From: Sanyastnella coralliicola
Lineage (GTDB): Bacteria > Bacteroidota > Bacteroidia > Flavobacteriales_D > Sanyastnellaceae
Length of the DNA: 64,000 bases
Assembly (NCBI RefSeq): GCF_030845195.1
Contig: NZ_CP132543.1
Location: forward strand, 699,501-763,500
Direction: 5' to 3'
This document shows, in pieces, positions 34,163 through 44,987 of this stretch. The notes beneath the pieces are model-generated. The model had not been told where the DNA came from, made no database searches, and saw only the letters and a program-made list of their open reading frames with translations. Made by a program: the position numbers and the translations under genes. Numbering within the stretch: the stretch's first letter is position 1; each line of letters opens with the position of its first letter.

Positions 34163-36028
34163 ATGGATGCTATTGATGAGTTAGCGAAGCTTTCACAGCT
34201 CTTGCTGTTGGAACGAGAAGAAGAAGAGTCGCGATTGCAGGCGATAATCGAGCAGAAGTCAATCAAAGAACGAAGAGATGAAGGACTTTGCTGGGCGCCT
34301 GTTTCAGTAGAGAAGACTGATTTCGCCTTCGGCGGAACGCCAAGGCTTCTTTTAGAACGCAACGCTGGTGAACACCCGGTGCATGAGCTTCAGAAAGGCA
34401 GTCCCATCTTCCTTATCAACATAGACGATGCTTCACAACGCTACAAAGGGAGCATCACCAAGCTCGACGAGCTGACGGCCGAAGTCTTGCTTCACGAAGA
34501 AGACATCCCAGAAGGCATTCGAGAACCGAATTGGATTCTGGAATTGCGCTACGATGATCGCAGTTTCTTTGAAATGGAGAGGGCATTGAACGTTGCCATC
34601 AACATGGAAGCGGGCCAACAACGTGACTTGCGCGATCGTTTACTCGGCTATAAAGATTTGCTTCCCCTGGAAGAGAATAGTTTTCCTGTTAGCGATCAAC
34701 TGAACCCTTCTCAACAAGAAGCCGTTTTTCGTGCCTTAAACGCTCAAGACCTAGCGATCGTCCACGGCCCTCCGGGAACGGGTAAGACCACCACTTTAGC
34801 AGAGGTCATCAAACACCTGACGAAACAAGAAAAGAGCATCTTGATCACCGCTCCAAGTAATACAGCGGTAGACAATTTGATGCTTAAGGTAGCCAAGGCT
34901 GGACTCAATCCTGTGCGTATTGGAAATAGCAGTCGAATGACTGATGAGGCCGTTCCCTTTTCGCTAGAGCATCGCTTAATTGAAGACAAAGAATACAAAC
35001 TGGTTAAAGACCTTCGCAAGCGCGCCGCTGACCATCTAGATAAGGCTGGGAAGTTCAAACGAAACTTCGGAAAGGAAGAACGAGAAGCACGCCGTTCAGC
35101 TCGCAAAGAAGCGCGTGACCTAGAGAAGGAAGCCCGAAATCTTGAACGTGCCCTTGAACAGAAGATCATTGATCAATCGGATTTAGTCGCGTGCACCCTC
35201 ATCGGTGCCGCTGATGTACGCATTCGTTCGCGTGTCTACGATGTGATCATTATCGATGAAGCGGGTCAAAGCCTAGAACCTGCGAGCTGGGTGCCGATTC
35301 TCAAAGGGAACAAAGTGGTGCTCGCAGGAGATCCACATCAATTACCCCCAACGGTGAAAAGTCAGGACGCAGCCAAACAAGGACTCGAGGTAAGCCTTCT
35401 CGAAAAGGCGGTAGAACGCACCAGTGCGAGCGTGCTCTTAGAAGAACAATACCGAATGAATGAGAAGATCATGGGCTTCTCCAACCAGTGGTTCTATGAA
35501 GGGCGACTGCAAGCCCACGAATCCGTTTCTCATCGAGCTTTACCGGATGAGTTGGCTATTGAATTCATTGATACAGCAGGTTGTGGTTATGAAGAGAAGG
35601 CTGCGAATGCTGGAGTTTCTAAATCCAACCCGGAAGAGATCACCATCATCCAAAAGCACCTAGACGAATTGATCAACGCCCATGGCGATCAAATAGAAGC
35701 CATTGGAGTTATCTCGCCCTATCGTGCTCAAGTAGAAGAAATGAAAACCCGTCTCCCCCAAGACGAACGCCTCATCATCCAAACCGTAGACGGCTTCCAA
35801 GGTCAAGAACGCGATGTGATTTACATCTCGTTGGTCCGCTCCAACGAAAACGGCGAACTCGGTTTCCTCACAGACTACCGACGAATGAACGTGGCCATGA
35901 CACGCGCCAAACGAAAACTCATTGTGATCGGAGACAGCGCTACCATTGGTCAAGACGAGTTCTACGCGGCATTTTTGGAGTACTGTGAAGGAGTGGAGGG
36001 GTATCGGTCAGCTTGGGAATACATTTAA
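34163..36028 (+). CDS. SF1 DNA/RNA helicase of the UPF1/SMUBP2 type
   Basis: 621 residues from ATG 34163; the upstream ATG at 34106 lies across the terminator and is rejected. Helicase motifs in order: Q-motif NPSQQEAV, I GPPGTGKTTT (about 202), Ia APSNTAVDNL, II IIDEAGQS, III AGDPHQLPPTV, IV EEQYRMNEKIM, V TVDGFQGQERDVI and VI YRRMNVAMTRAKRKLIVIGD. A basic coiled-coil insert (KFKRNFGKEEREARRSARKEARDLEKEARNLERAL) lies between Ia and II. The domain set fits 5'-3' UPF1-like helicases; cellular role unknown. It contains TTCGCCTTCGGCGGAA at 34322. Confidence 0.93.
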   Translation: MDAIDELAKLSQLLLLEREEEESRLQAIIEQKSIKERRDEGLCWAPVSVEKTDFAFGGTPRLLLERNAGEHPVHELQKGSPIFLINIDDASQRYKGSITKLDELTAEVLLHEEDIPEGIREPNWILELRYDDRSFFEMERALNVAINMEAGQQRDLRDRLLGYKDLLPLEENSFPVSDQLNPSQQEAVFRALNAQDLAIVHGPPGTGKTTTLAEVIKHLTKQEKSILITAPSNTAVDNLMLKVAKAGLNPVRIGNSSRMTDEAVPFSLEHRLIEDKEYKLVKDLRKRAADHLDKAGKFKRNFGKEEREARRSARKEARDLEKEARNLERALEQKIIDQSDLVACTLIGAADVRIRSRVYDVIIIDEAGQSLEPASWVPILKGNKVVLAGDPHQLPPTVKSQDAAKQGLEVSLLEKAVERTSASVLLEEQYRMNEKIMGFSNQWFYEGRLQAHESVSHRALPDELAIEFIDTAGCGYEEKAANAGVSKSNPEEITIIQKHLDELINAHGDQIEAIGVISPYRAQVEEMKTRLPQDERLIIQTVDGFQGQERDVIYISLVRSNENGELGFLTDYRRMNVAMTRAKRKLIVIGDSATIGQDEFYAAFLEYCEGVEGYRSAWEYI

Positions 36029-36032
36029 ATGA

Positions 36033-36146
36033 GGCTTATGGCCTATGGCTTAAGGCTTAAGTTCTAGCCGATATTCTGCGTTCTGCGATCCGCAACCCGC
36101 GTTCCTCGTTCCTCGTTCTGCGTTCCTCGTTCTGCGTTCCTTTTCC
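36033..36146. repeat. Intergenic tandem-word block
   Basis: GGCTTATGGCCTATGGCTTAAGGC words (36033-36062) then about eight TGCGTTCC / CTCGTTCC words (36077-36140). Not coding. Confidence 0.75.
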
Positions 36147-36154
36147 TAACTTCG
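36147..36154 (+). promoter_or_regulatory. -7 promoter element of a lipoprotein gene
   Basis: TAACTTCG six bases before the ATG at 36161. Confidence 0.45.
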
Positions 36155-36160
36155 AGTATC

Positions 36161-37033
36161 ATGAAAAAGCTCCTTTTCTTTTCCGCGTTAGCGCTTGTGT
36201 TCTTCGGATGTAAGAAAGATGAAGAATCACTACCTGCTGACAATTCTTCGGGTGGTCCGAATGTGATCTTCCGTTTTGCTTTTGATGAGAACCAAGAGCG
36301 ATTGGATAATATGGGGAACCCGGCGGGATTGCCTGATGGACATGCGGGACAGTCTCCAAATTTCAATTTCATCTCGGCGCATTATGTGGAGATGATCCCC
36401 AATGAATTGACCTGGTTAGGTGATGGAGAGATCCTTTATGAAGGGCCTGAAACAACGGCAGGAGGCGAGGAAGCGATCGACTTTGATCAAGCCAACGTGG
36501 TACAAGAAGGGGAAGACTTCTTGGTAGTGCCTCTCAGTAGTGTATCACCTGGAACCTATGAGTTCATTCGAACTTCGTTGTCGTACCAAAATTTCTCGGT
36601 GGATTTCATTGCCGCTGGGTTTGAGTTGACGGGTACCTTGGCCAGCTTTATCGGATACAACAACTACATCACCTCTTTTACGATTGAAGAGCAGTCAGTA
36701 GACGTGAATGAGAACAAACTTCAAGGATATTGGGGTTTCGAGTCCATCGGTCAAGTGACAACAGGACAGGCACCTGAAGGTGCGACTACCGTGCCCAATC
36801 CTCTAGCGGATACATCACCGATTCCTCCAGGTTCGTGTTTGGTGACTGGAGAGTTGACTTCTCCTTTGACCATCACAGGTAATGAAACAGAAGACATCAT
36901 TGTTACCCTCTCTCTTTCTACGAATCAAAGCTTCGAGTGGGTAGAGGTCAATGAAGACGGCATCTGGGAGCCAGAGGCTGGTGAGAATGTTGTGGATATG
37001 GGTATTCGCGGTTTGATCGCTACCGCGGAATAA
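36161..37033 (+). CDS. Predicted lipoprotein of unknown function
   Basis: 290 residues with a lipoprotein signal (MKKLLFFSALALVFFGC). The mature part is acidic, with Phe/Tyr-rich strands and an interior VIFRFAFDENQERLDNMGNPAG segment; no family recognised. Striking: the 13-mer is used at both ends, inside the signal peptide at 36181-36193 (SALA) and across the last codons at 37018-37030 (ATAE-stop, CGCTACCGCGGAA variant). It abuts the convergent DUF4494 gene with no spacer. Confidence 0.7.
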   Translation: MKKLLFFSALALVFFGCKKDEESLPADNSSGGPNVIFRFAFDENQERLDNMGNPAGLPDGHAGQSPNFNFISAHYVEMIPNELTWLGDGEILYEGPETTAGGEEAIDFDQANVVQEGEDFLVVPLSSVSPGTYEFIRTSLSYQNFSVDFIAAGFELTGTLASFIGYNNYITSFTIEEQSVDVNENKLQGYWGFESIGQVTTGQAPEGATTVPNPLADTSPIPPGSCLVTGELTSPLTITGNETEDIIVTLSLSTNQSFEWVEVNEDGIWEPEAGENVVDMGIRGLIATAE

Positions 37034-37600
37034 TTACTCCAATACTTCGCCCGTTTCCTCATCGTATTGAGGAAGCGAATCTGAATAGTCTACCGCAGTT
37101 CCAGGGGTGCGAACTGATTCGTCAATGGGTTGTAATCCGCGTTCACGCACTGTGCGCATTCCAGGATCTTCTTCAGCCAATGGGAAAACATCTACAATCT
37201 TCGTGTAGGTAATTGAAGGGATGACGTAGCCAGAGATACTTGTCTTGAGGAAGTCAGACGTTTTATCGTACGCGTCACGCACGTCACCTGCAGAGATCAA
37301 GAAGTACTGGTTGCTTGATTTCTCTTCGCCTTTGCTTTCATCGAAAGAGACAAATGACACCTTCACACGGAACCACATGTCAGAATCATCAAAGCGAATA
37401 ACTTCAGCGAAGTTTGACTTTGTGATTTGCTGAACTTCATAGGGCTTTCTGCCCATCTGCTCTAGCAAAAAAGTCATGCGCGTTTCCGCCTCAGTGTAGT
37501 TGTACGCATCAAGAAGGAACTGCTCGGTTACCTTCCCTTCATTTCCGTGTTGATCCTCTTTTACGTATCGAACCTTACAAGTAAACCAGTGCTTTGTCAT
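37034..37600 (-). CDS. DUF4494 family protein
   Basis: 188 residues, soluble. WFTCKVRYVKEDQHGNEGKVTEQFLLDAYNYTEAETRMTFLLEQM followed by DSDMWFRVKVSFVSFDESKGEEKSSNQYFLISAGDVRDAYDK: two similar alpha/beta halves, as in DUF4494, a Bacteroidota family of unknown function. No partner gene is evident; its 3' end abuts the opposing lipoprotein gene. Confidence 0.85.
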   Translation of the reverse strand: MTKHWFTCKVRYVKEDQHGNEGKVTEQFLLDAYNYTEAETRMTFLLEQMGRKPYEVQQITKSNFAEVIRFDDSDMWFRVKVSFVSFDESKGEEKSSNQYFLISAGDVRDAYDKTSDFLKTSISGYVIPSITYTKIVDVFPLAEEDPGMRTVRERGLQPIDESVRTPGTAVDYSDSLPQYDEETGEVLE

Positions 37601-37640
37601 TGCTGCGAATTAGGTAGAAGGCAAAGCTAGGCAAAGGAAT

Positions 37641-38249
37641 ATGGGGAATCCAAATTCCGCGCTAGCGAGTTATCGACGTCTTACTCACGTGCAAGGTTTA
37701 TCTGACAACACATCAGTGGGAACTGACATTCGCTTCAACCTCAATCGTACAACAAAGCTGAAACTATGGAGAGACATTGCGGCAGTAAAGCAATTGACCA
37801 TGAAAGCATTGAATCTATCCACAAACGCAGGAGACCTATCTGAGAACTTACCTCACAGCATGATCGTGAAGAATGAAGATCTCACGGTCTGGCAACTCGT
37901 AAAACTAGGACGTCTTTATTCTAAGTCGGCTCGTTATGATGAAGCATTGGGCTTCTTTGATCGTGCCATCGAGATGGAACCAAAAGAGTCAACGATCCAT
38001 TATTACCGAGGTGTGGTGAACTTCCGCTTGAACAAGTTAGAGGCTGCGCTACGTGACTTCGAGCGTTCAATGAAGCGCAATCCATGGAATACCATTGATA
38101 TTTTGAATTACACAGGGTGTATCCGTTTCCGATTGGGAGACATCAAAGGTGCACGCAAAGATATTTCTCGCGTACTGAATGCGAATCACGGATTACTGAA
38201 CGATCTAGTGATGTCAGCAGATGAGTACCTAGAGTTGATGGCGATTTAA
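37641..38249 (+). CDS. TPR-repeat protein
   Basis: 202 residues, soluble. At least two to three tetratricopeptide helices: VWQLVKLGRLYSKSARYDEALGFFDRAIEMEPKEST, IHYYRGVVNFRLNKLEAALRDFERSMKRNP and ILNYTGCIRFRLGDIKGARKDISRVLN. Probable protein-protein interaction role. The 13-mer at 37655-37667 encodes SALA at residues 6-9. Confidence 0.85.
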   Translation: MGNPNSALASYRRLTHVQGLSDNTSVGTDIRFNLNRTTKLKLWRDIAAVKQLTMKALNLSTNAGDLSENLPHSMIVKNEDLTVWQLVKLGRLYSKSARYDEALGFFDRAIEMEPKESTIHYYRGVVNFRLNKLEAALRDFERSMKRNPWNTIDILNYTGCIRFRLGDIKGARKDISRVLNANHGLLNDLVMSADEYLELMAI

Positions 38250-39233
38250 TCAGAGTGCAATGCCCTCGAGCTTCTCGAGGATCTGATGCGCCACATCAAG
38301 AGCCCGGTATCCGTCGCTAACGGTAACTTCCGGTGTAGTGTCATTCTTGATTGATCTTGCAAGTGAAGCGAGCTCATCACGAATGGCATTGCTGTTTTCA
38401 GGAATTTGCGGCTTCTCAAAGAAGATCTCTTTGCTGCCTTTTCCTTCTCCTAGGTCAATAGTCACCGCGAATGGATCTGCTTCTCCTTCCACTGCCTTCA
38501 TGCGAACGATCTCAGATTCACGCTTCAAGAAATCAACCGCGATGTAAGCGTCACGCTGGAAGAAACGACACTTACGCATGTTCTTCAGCGAAATACGACT
38601 AGCGGTTAGGTTTGCTACACACCCATTGTCAAATTCAAGACGGGCATTCGCAATGTCTGGAGTCTCAGAAACCACAGCAACGCCGCTTGCACTGATCTTC
38701 TTCACGTTCGCACCAGTAGCTGCAAGCACAACGTCGATATCGTGAATCATCAGGTCAAGAACCACTGAAACGTCTGTACCACGTGGGTTGAACTGAGCTA
38801 GGCGGTGCGACTCAATAAATTGAGGCTGTTGAATCTTATCCTTGATAGTTGTGTAGGCTGGGTTGAATCGTTCCACGTGTCCAACTTGCACTTTCACATT
38901 GGCCTCTTCACTCAAACGAATCAAGCTCTTGGCTTCATCCAGGGTATTGGTGATCGGCTTTTCAATGAAGACGTGTTTGCTTGCGCGAAGTGCGGTCTGA
39001 GCGCATTCGTAATGCGAAAGGGTAGGAGTAACGATATCTACAACGTCAACATCTGCAATGATGCCTTCAATGGTGTCGTAGGCTTTGAGTCCGAATTCCT
39101 CTGAAACACTCTGTTGCTTTTCAGGGTCTGGATCATAAAACCCAACGACCTCATAAATATCTTTCAACTCGCGCAGACACTTGATGTGGATCTTACCAAG
39201 ATGCCCTGCACCCAAAACTCCGATCTTCAACAT
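38250..39233 (-). CDS. Gfo/Idh/MocA-family NAD(P)-dependent oxidoreductase
   Basis: 327 residues from ATG 39233 (MLKIGVLGAGHLGKIHIKCL, Rossmann GxGxxG). The start at 39257 would add eight residues not fitting the fold. Further motifs are DVVDIVTPTLSHYECAQTALRASKHVFIEKPITN (EKP loop) and VSVVLDLMIHDIDVVLA, where the second His/Asp pair lies in the usual catalytic loop. Substrate (a sugar or cyclitol) unknown. CATCTTTG near 39262 may be its promoter. Confidence 0.88.
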   Translation of the reverse strand: MLKIGVLGAGHLGKIHIKCLRELKDIYEVVGFYDPDPEKQQSVSEEFGLKAYDTIEGIIADVDVVDIVTPTLSHYECAQTALRASKHVFIEKPITNTLDEAKSLIRLSEEANVKVQVGHVERFNPAYTTIKDKIQQPQFIESHRLAQFNPRGTDVSVVLDLMIHDIDVVLAATGANVKKISASGVAVVSETPDIANARLEFDNGCVANLTASRISLKNMRKCRFFQRDAYIAVDFLKRESEIVRMKAVEGEADPFAVTIDLGEGKGSKEIFFEKPQIPENSNAIRDELASLARSIKNDTTPEVTVSDGYRALDVAHQILEKLEGIAL

Positions 39234-39368
39234 GGAATCGATTTTTTTTAGCGCCACAAAGATGCGGCTTTCTTCCGTCCAAATGTACTTTCTGTATTAT
39301 CGACATCAGTTCGTGTAAATCATACTTATCAACATCGGCATTGGAATGGACAAAGCCATTAGATTTGA

Positions 39369-40025
39369 ATGGTCATGGAACGTGTAGATACATATCGCCA
39401 TAAAGGCTTGAGAAAGCGACTCATGGATGAGTTGCGTGAGTTGGGAATTCGTGATGAACGCGTGCTGGATGCATGTTTTAACGTTCCACGTCATTTCTTT
39501 TTGAGCTCTGCATTTTTGGAGTTCGCCTACGATAATAAGGCCTTCCAAATTGGAGCCGGTCAAACCATTTCGCAACCATTCACGGTAGCCAAGCAAACGG
39601 AGCTTCTGGAGATTAAGAAAGGAGACAAAATCTTGGAAATCGGAACAGGTTCGGGCTACCAAACATGTGTCCTTTGTGAAATGGGCGCGAAGGTTTGGTC
39701 TATTGAACGACAGAAACTGCTGGCTGATAATTCGAAGGTGTTGATTCGTTCTTTGGGCTACCGCCCGAATCTCTATTACGGAGATGGTTATAAAGGAAAA
39801 CCTGCTTTCGCACCCTTCGATGGAATTATCGTGACATGCGGTGCACCGAGTATCCCAGAAGCCTTGCTCTCACAACTGAAGATTGGCGGAAAGCTGATTA
39901 TTCCGGTAGGAGAAGGTAAAACCCAAGTCATGTTAGAAGTAACACGAAATTCTGCCACTGACTTTTCGAAGAGAGAACACGGCAACTTCGCCTTCGTTCC
40001 AATGCTTAACGACAGAGCCCGATGA
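39369..40025 (+). CDS. pcm: Protein-L-isoaspartate O-methyltransferase
   Basis: 218 residues. Repairs isoaspartyl residues by SAM-dependent methylation. Motifs are VPRHFFL, IGAGQTISQPFTVAKQTELL (substrate-binding TISxP), LEIGTGSGYQTCVL (SAM motif I), VWSIERQKLLA, YYGDGYKGKPAFAPFDGIIVTCGAP and LIIPVG. It overlaps the nnr gene by four bases. Confidence 0.93.
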   Translation: MVMERVDTYRHKGLRKRLMDELRELGIRDERVLDACFNVPRHFFLSSAFLEFAYDNKAFQIGAGQTISQPFTVAKQTELLEIKKGDKILEIGTGSGYQTCVLCEMGAKVWSIERQKLLADNSKVLIRSLGYRPNLYYGDGYKGKPAFAPFDGIIVTCGAPSIPEALLSQLKIGGKLIIPVGEGKTQVMLEVTRNSATDFSKREHGNFAFVPMLNDRAR

Positions 40026-41524
40026 AAAAACTCTTTTCCACTGACCAGATCCGAGATTGGGATCGCTACACCATTGAAAACGAACCGATCTCTTCCCTGC
40101 GTCTGATGGAAAGAGCATCCACAAAGGCCTTCGCCATCTTGATGGGCTTACTTGACGATGAAGATATTACGATCTTCTGCGGTACAGGAAATAACGGCGG
40201 CGATGGGCTCGTACTGGCACGCCTCTTGCGTATGGCCGAGTTTGAAGTTGACGTATTTGTTCTAGGCGATCCGGAGAAAGGTTCAGAAGATTTCAAGACC
40301 AATTTAGAGAAGGTTGGAGAGGTTCAAGTTCTCGCTAACGCGGAAACGGATTTGATGGAATACCTCGACGGGAAAGTAGTCATCGACGCGATTTTTGGAA
40401 GTGGATTGACACGTCCGTTGGAAGAATGGCGAAGTGACATTGTACGGTCGATTAACCTCTACGCAGGTCGAATCATTTCACTCGATTTGCCAAGCGGACT
40501 TCCTGGCGACGCGAGCTCTTGGGACCACGATAGCATTTGGGCTGATCTGACCATCAGCTTTCAGCAACCGAAGAAGAGCTTTTTCTACGAAGAAGGAGAT
40601 CAAAGAAGTGGAGAGATCATCGTAGCCGACATCGGTCTCCATCCAGATTACGAAGAGGATGAGCCGTGCGCAGACTTCTTTGTAGATCCTGAATACTTGG
40701 GTGATTTGGTGGTTCAGCCTTTCCGCTTTATCCACAAGGGAAGCAAAGGTATGGCCCAAGTCGTTGGCGGACATCATCGCATGTTCGGAGCCATTGGATT
40801 GACGACCAACGCCGCTTTACGAAGTGGAGCAGGCTTGGTAGTTGCTCAAGTTCCAGCTCAAGCTGAGATGCTCATTCATCAATGGCACCCAGAAGCAATG
40901 GTGATTGCAGATCAAGGAACAGAATTCTTGACCCGTTTGGAGATTCATCCGAAGACAACCGCTCTCGGTATTGGTCCGGGGATGGGGCAAGACGCAGCCT
41001 CTTTACCAGTACTCCATTCCGCGCTAGCGTCAGAAATACCCTTAGTCATAGACGCAGACGCATTGAATTTAATCGCAGCTCACGGATTGCAGAAAGAATT
41101 GAAGCGCGTGTACCCAACAGTGATCACACCACATCCAACTGAATTCGATCGTTTATTCGGTGCGCATGAAGGTAAAAATGCCATTGTAGACCGCGAAGCG
41201 ACGGCGCGTGCAAAAGCGCAAGAGTATCAATGCTTCATTGTCTTGAAAGGAGCCTTCAGCAGAATCTACACGCCAGAAGGAGAGTGCATCTATAATACTA
41301 GCGGATCACCAGCACTTGCAGTAGGCGGAAGTGGAGACGTCTTGACAGGGTTGCTCACGGGCATGCTCGCACAAGGATTCGCACCAGTGGATGCGACGAT
41401 GTTGGCGGTCTACCTACATGGAAGTGCTGGAGAGCGATTCGAAGAGATGTACGGAACAAGAGGAATGACAGCGACTGACATCGTAGATCTATTGCCAGAA
41501 GTCTTCGCTCAATTCATCGATTAG
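40022..41524 (+). CDS. nnr: Bifunctional NAD(P)H-hydrate epimerase / dehydratase
   Basis: 500 residues. The N-terminal YjeF epimerase domain (1-210) carries CGTGNNGGDGLVLARLL and AIFGSGL; the C-terminal ribokinase-like dehydratase (225-500) carries IHKGSKGMAQVVGG, GIGPGMGQD, VIDADALNLIA, ITPHPTEFDRLFG and ALAVGGSGDVLTGLLTGMLAQG. It repairs damaged NAD(P)HX. Two 13-mers lie in it: 40333-40345 (ANAE) and 41027-41039 (SALA). Confidence 0.95.
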   Translation: MKKLFSTDQIRDWDRYTIENEPISSLRLMERASTKAFAILMGLLDDEDITIFCGTGNNGGDGLVLARLLRMAEFEVDVFVLGDPEKGSEDFKTNLEKVGEVQVLANAETDLMEYLDGKVVIDAIFGSGLTRPLEEWRSDIVRSINLYAGRIISLDLPSGLPGDASSWDHDSIWADLTISFQQPKKSFFYEEGDQRSGEIIVADIGLHPDYEEDEPCADFFVDPEYLGDLVVQPFRFIHKGSKGMAQVVGGHHRMFGAIGLTTNAALRSGAGLVVAQVPAQAEMLIHQWHPEAMVIADQGTEFLTRLEIHPKTTALGIGPGMGQDAASLPVLHSALASEIPLVIDADALNLIAAHGLQKELKRVYPTVITPHPTEFDRLFGAHEGKNAIVDREATARAKAQEYQCFIVLKGAFSRIYTPEGECIYNTSGSPALAVGGSGDVLTGLLTGMLAQGFAPVDATMLAVYLHGSAGERFEEMYGTRGMTATDIVDLLPEVFAQFID

Positions 41525-42141
41525 AGCAGGCCTTCGATGGCTCCTATCCCAAGACGAACAAGTTCAGGTTGTCCTGAAGTACAATTGAATACTGTAGAAG
41601 CTTCAATGTTACCCATGCCTCCTGCTACGACCATATCTACGGTCTTTTCGTAGCGCTCGTGAATCAATTCTGGATCAGTGGTGTATTCGATGATTTCGTC
41701 GTCGTCATGCACCGAAGTAGCCACCAGCGGGTTGCCTAAAGCAGAAACCAACGCCAACGCAATTTCATTGTCAGGAACACGAATACCAATCTCTTTACGC
41801 TTCGTCTTGAAGATCTTTGGAACGTTCGTATTCGCATTCAAGATGAAGGTGTACGGACCAGGCAGTGCACGCTTCATCAACTTGTAGATATTGTTTTCAA
41901 CCGGTTTGGTGTACTCTGAAAGGTGGCTCAAATCGCGACAAACCAATGAGAAATTCGACTCTTTCATTGACACCCCTTTAATCTTCGCCACACGCTCAAC
42001 CGAACGTACCCGACTCAAATCACAACCGATAGCATACACTGAATCAGTAGGATAGATAATCACACCACCATCTAGGAGGCATTCCACAACTTGTCTAACC
42101 TTTCGCGGATCTGGGTTTTCTGGGTGAATTTGTACGAGCAT
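41521..42141 (-). CDS. tsaC: Threonylcarbamoyl-AMP synthase, YrdC/Sua5 type
   Basis: 206 residues, single-domain form. First enzyme of the t6A37 tRNA modification: ATP + bicarbonate + threonine to threonylcarbamoyl-AMP. Motifs are GGVIIYPTDSVYAIGCDL, KESNFSLVCRDL, RALPGPYTFIL, KRKEIGIRVPD and GNPLVATSVH. Its C-terminal end overlaps nnr from the other strand by four bases. Gene name could equally be tsaC2 or sua5. Confidence 0.92.
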   Translation of the reverse strand: MLVQIHPENPDPRKVRQVVECLLDGGVIIYPTDSVYAIGCDLSRVRSVERVAKIKGVSMKESNFSLVCRDLSHLSEYTKPVENNIYKLMKRALPGPYTFILNANTNVPKIFKTKRKEIGIRVPDNEIALALVSALGNPLVATSVHDDDEIIEYTTDPELIHERYEKTVDMVVAGGMGNIEASTVFNCTSGQPELVRLGIGAIEGLL

Positions 42142-42188
42142 GTGTTACGTAAAGTTTAATCTAATATAGAAGGGGGAAGTGGAGAATA

Positions 42189-42440
42189 CAAGAGGCGGGG
42201 GTGGTTCGTGGTTCGTGGTTCGTGGTTCGTGGTTTTAGGGATGTTTTGATTTGAAAATGGAATGTGGAGTGAAGGGGATAGGATGCTTTTATAGAAGTAC
42301 AGAGGTTATTGTAGTGCTTATAGAGCACGAAATAGTGGAGACAAAAAATGCCCCTGGTAGTGGGGCATTTTTTCCGGCGTCCGGCATCCGGCGTCCGTTA
42401 ATATTATGGTAGCGGCATACAGCATACTGCCTACCGCCTA
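42189..42440. repeat. Repeat block between tsaC and the transaldolase gene
   Basis: Four to five tandem GTGGTTC words (about 42200-42233), a bidirectional terminator (42345-42373), GTCCGGCATCCGGCGTCCG (42379-42399) and GCATACAGCATACTGCCTACCGCC words (42408-42440). No ORF. Confidence 0.75.
42345..42373. terminator. Bidirectional terminator
   Basis: AAAATGCCCC ... GGGGCATTTT with A-run left and T-run right; can end the transaldolase transcript on the minus strand. Confidence 0.85.
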
Positions 42441-42443
42441 CAA

Positions 42444-43100
42444 TTACGCGTTTACCTTCGCGTGATCAGCCAAGAACTTCTCCAAACCACTATCAGTTAG
42501 TGGGTGCTTGAGAAGACCTAGGATCGCGCTCAATGGACCAGTCATAACGTCTGCTCCGATTTCAGCACACTCGATGACGTGCATTGTATGGCGTACAGAA
42601 GCTGCTAGGATTTCAGTGCGGAAATCGTAGTTATCATAGATCAAGCGAATCTGCTCGATCAACTGTAGACCATTTGTGCTGATATCATCCAAACGTCCGA
42701 TGAATGGAGATACGTAAGTCGCACCTGCTTTCGCAGCTAGAAGTGCTTGTCCGGCAGAGAATACAAGGGTACAGTTGGTCTTGATTCCTTTATCTGAGAA
42801 GTAGCGAATCGCTTTCACTCCGTCTTTGATCATCGGAACTTTCACAACGATGTTTTCGTGAAGGTCAGCCAGTGCTTCCCCTTCCTTGATCATGCTTTCG
42901 TAATCTGTTGAGATTACCTCTGCACTTACATCACCGTCAACGATATCGCAGATCGCTTTGTAGTGGTTGATTACATTCTCGTCACCGCTGATTCCTTCTT
43001 TCGCCATCAATGATGGGTTGGTTGTTACACCGTCAAGAATTCCAAGGTCTTGCGCCTCACGGATCTGGTCAAGATTTGCTGTATCAATGAAGAATTTCAT
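42444..43100 (-). CDS. Small transaldolase (TalC/FSA-like)
   Basis: 218 residues, the short transaldolase subfamily. Schiff-base Lys87 in [21 protein letters not shown] (23-36); [26 protein letters not shown] (111-136). Phe133 stands where fructose-6-phosphate aldolase has a Tyr, which by family knowledge favours transaldolase activity over aldolase activity. Pentose phosphate pathway, cytoplasmic. Promoter-like TACTTTTG at 43117-43124. Confidence 0.9.
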   Translation of the reverse strand: MKFFIDTANLDQIREAQDLGILDGVTTNPSLMAKEGISGDENVINHYKAICDIVDGDVSAEVISTDYESMIKEGEALADLHENIVVKVPMIKDGVKAIRYFSDKGIKTNCTLVFSAGQALLAAKAGATYVSPFIGRLDDISTNGLQLIEQIRLIYDNYDFRTEILAASVRHTMHVIECAEIGADVMTGPLSAILGLLKHPLTDSGLEKFLADHAKVNA

Positions 43101-43116
43101 GGTCTAGGTATTTGGG

Positions 43117-43124
43117 CAAAAGTA
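43117..43124 (-). promoter_or_regulatory. -7 promoter element of the transaldolase gene
   Basis: TACTTTTG on the minus strand, about 16 bases before the ATG. Confidence 0.5.
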
Positions 43125-43130
43125 AGGTTA

Positions 43131-44879
<1,749 letters not shown>

Positions 44880-44987
44880 CTAATCGAAAAAGGCTGTCAA
44901 GCCGTTCCGCCATTGGCGAAAAACAAGCCCAATAATTCATTAAGTTAGGAGCTGAAAGCCACGACAGATAGGCAATCAAACCCTAAT

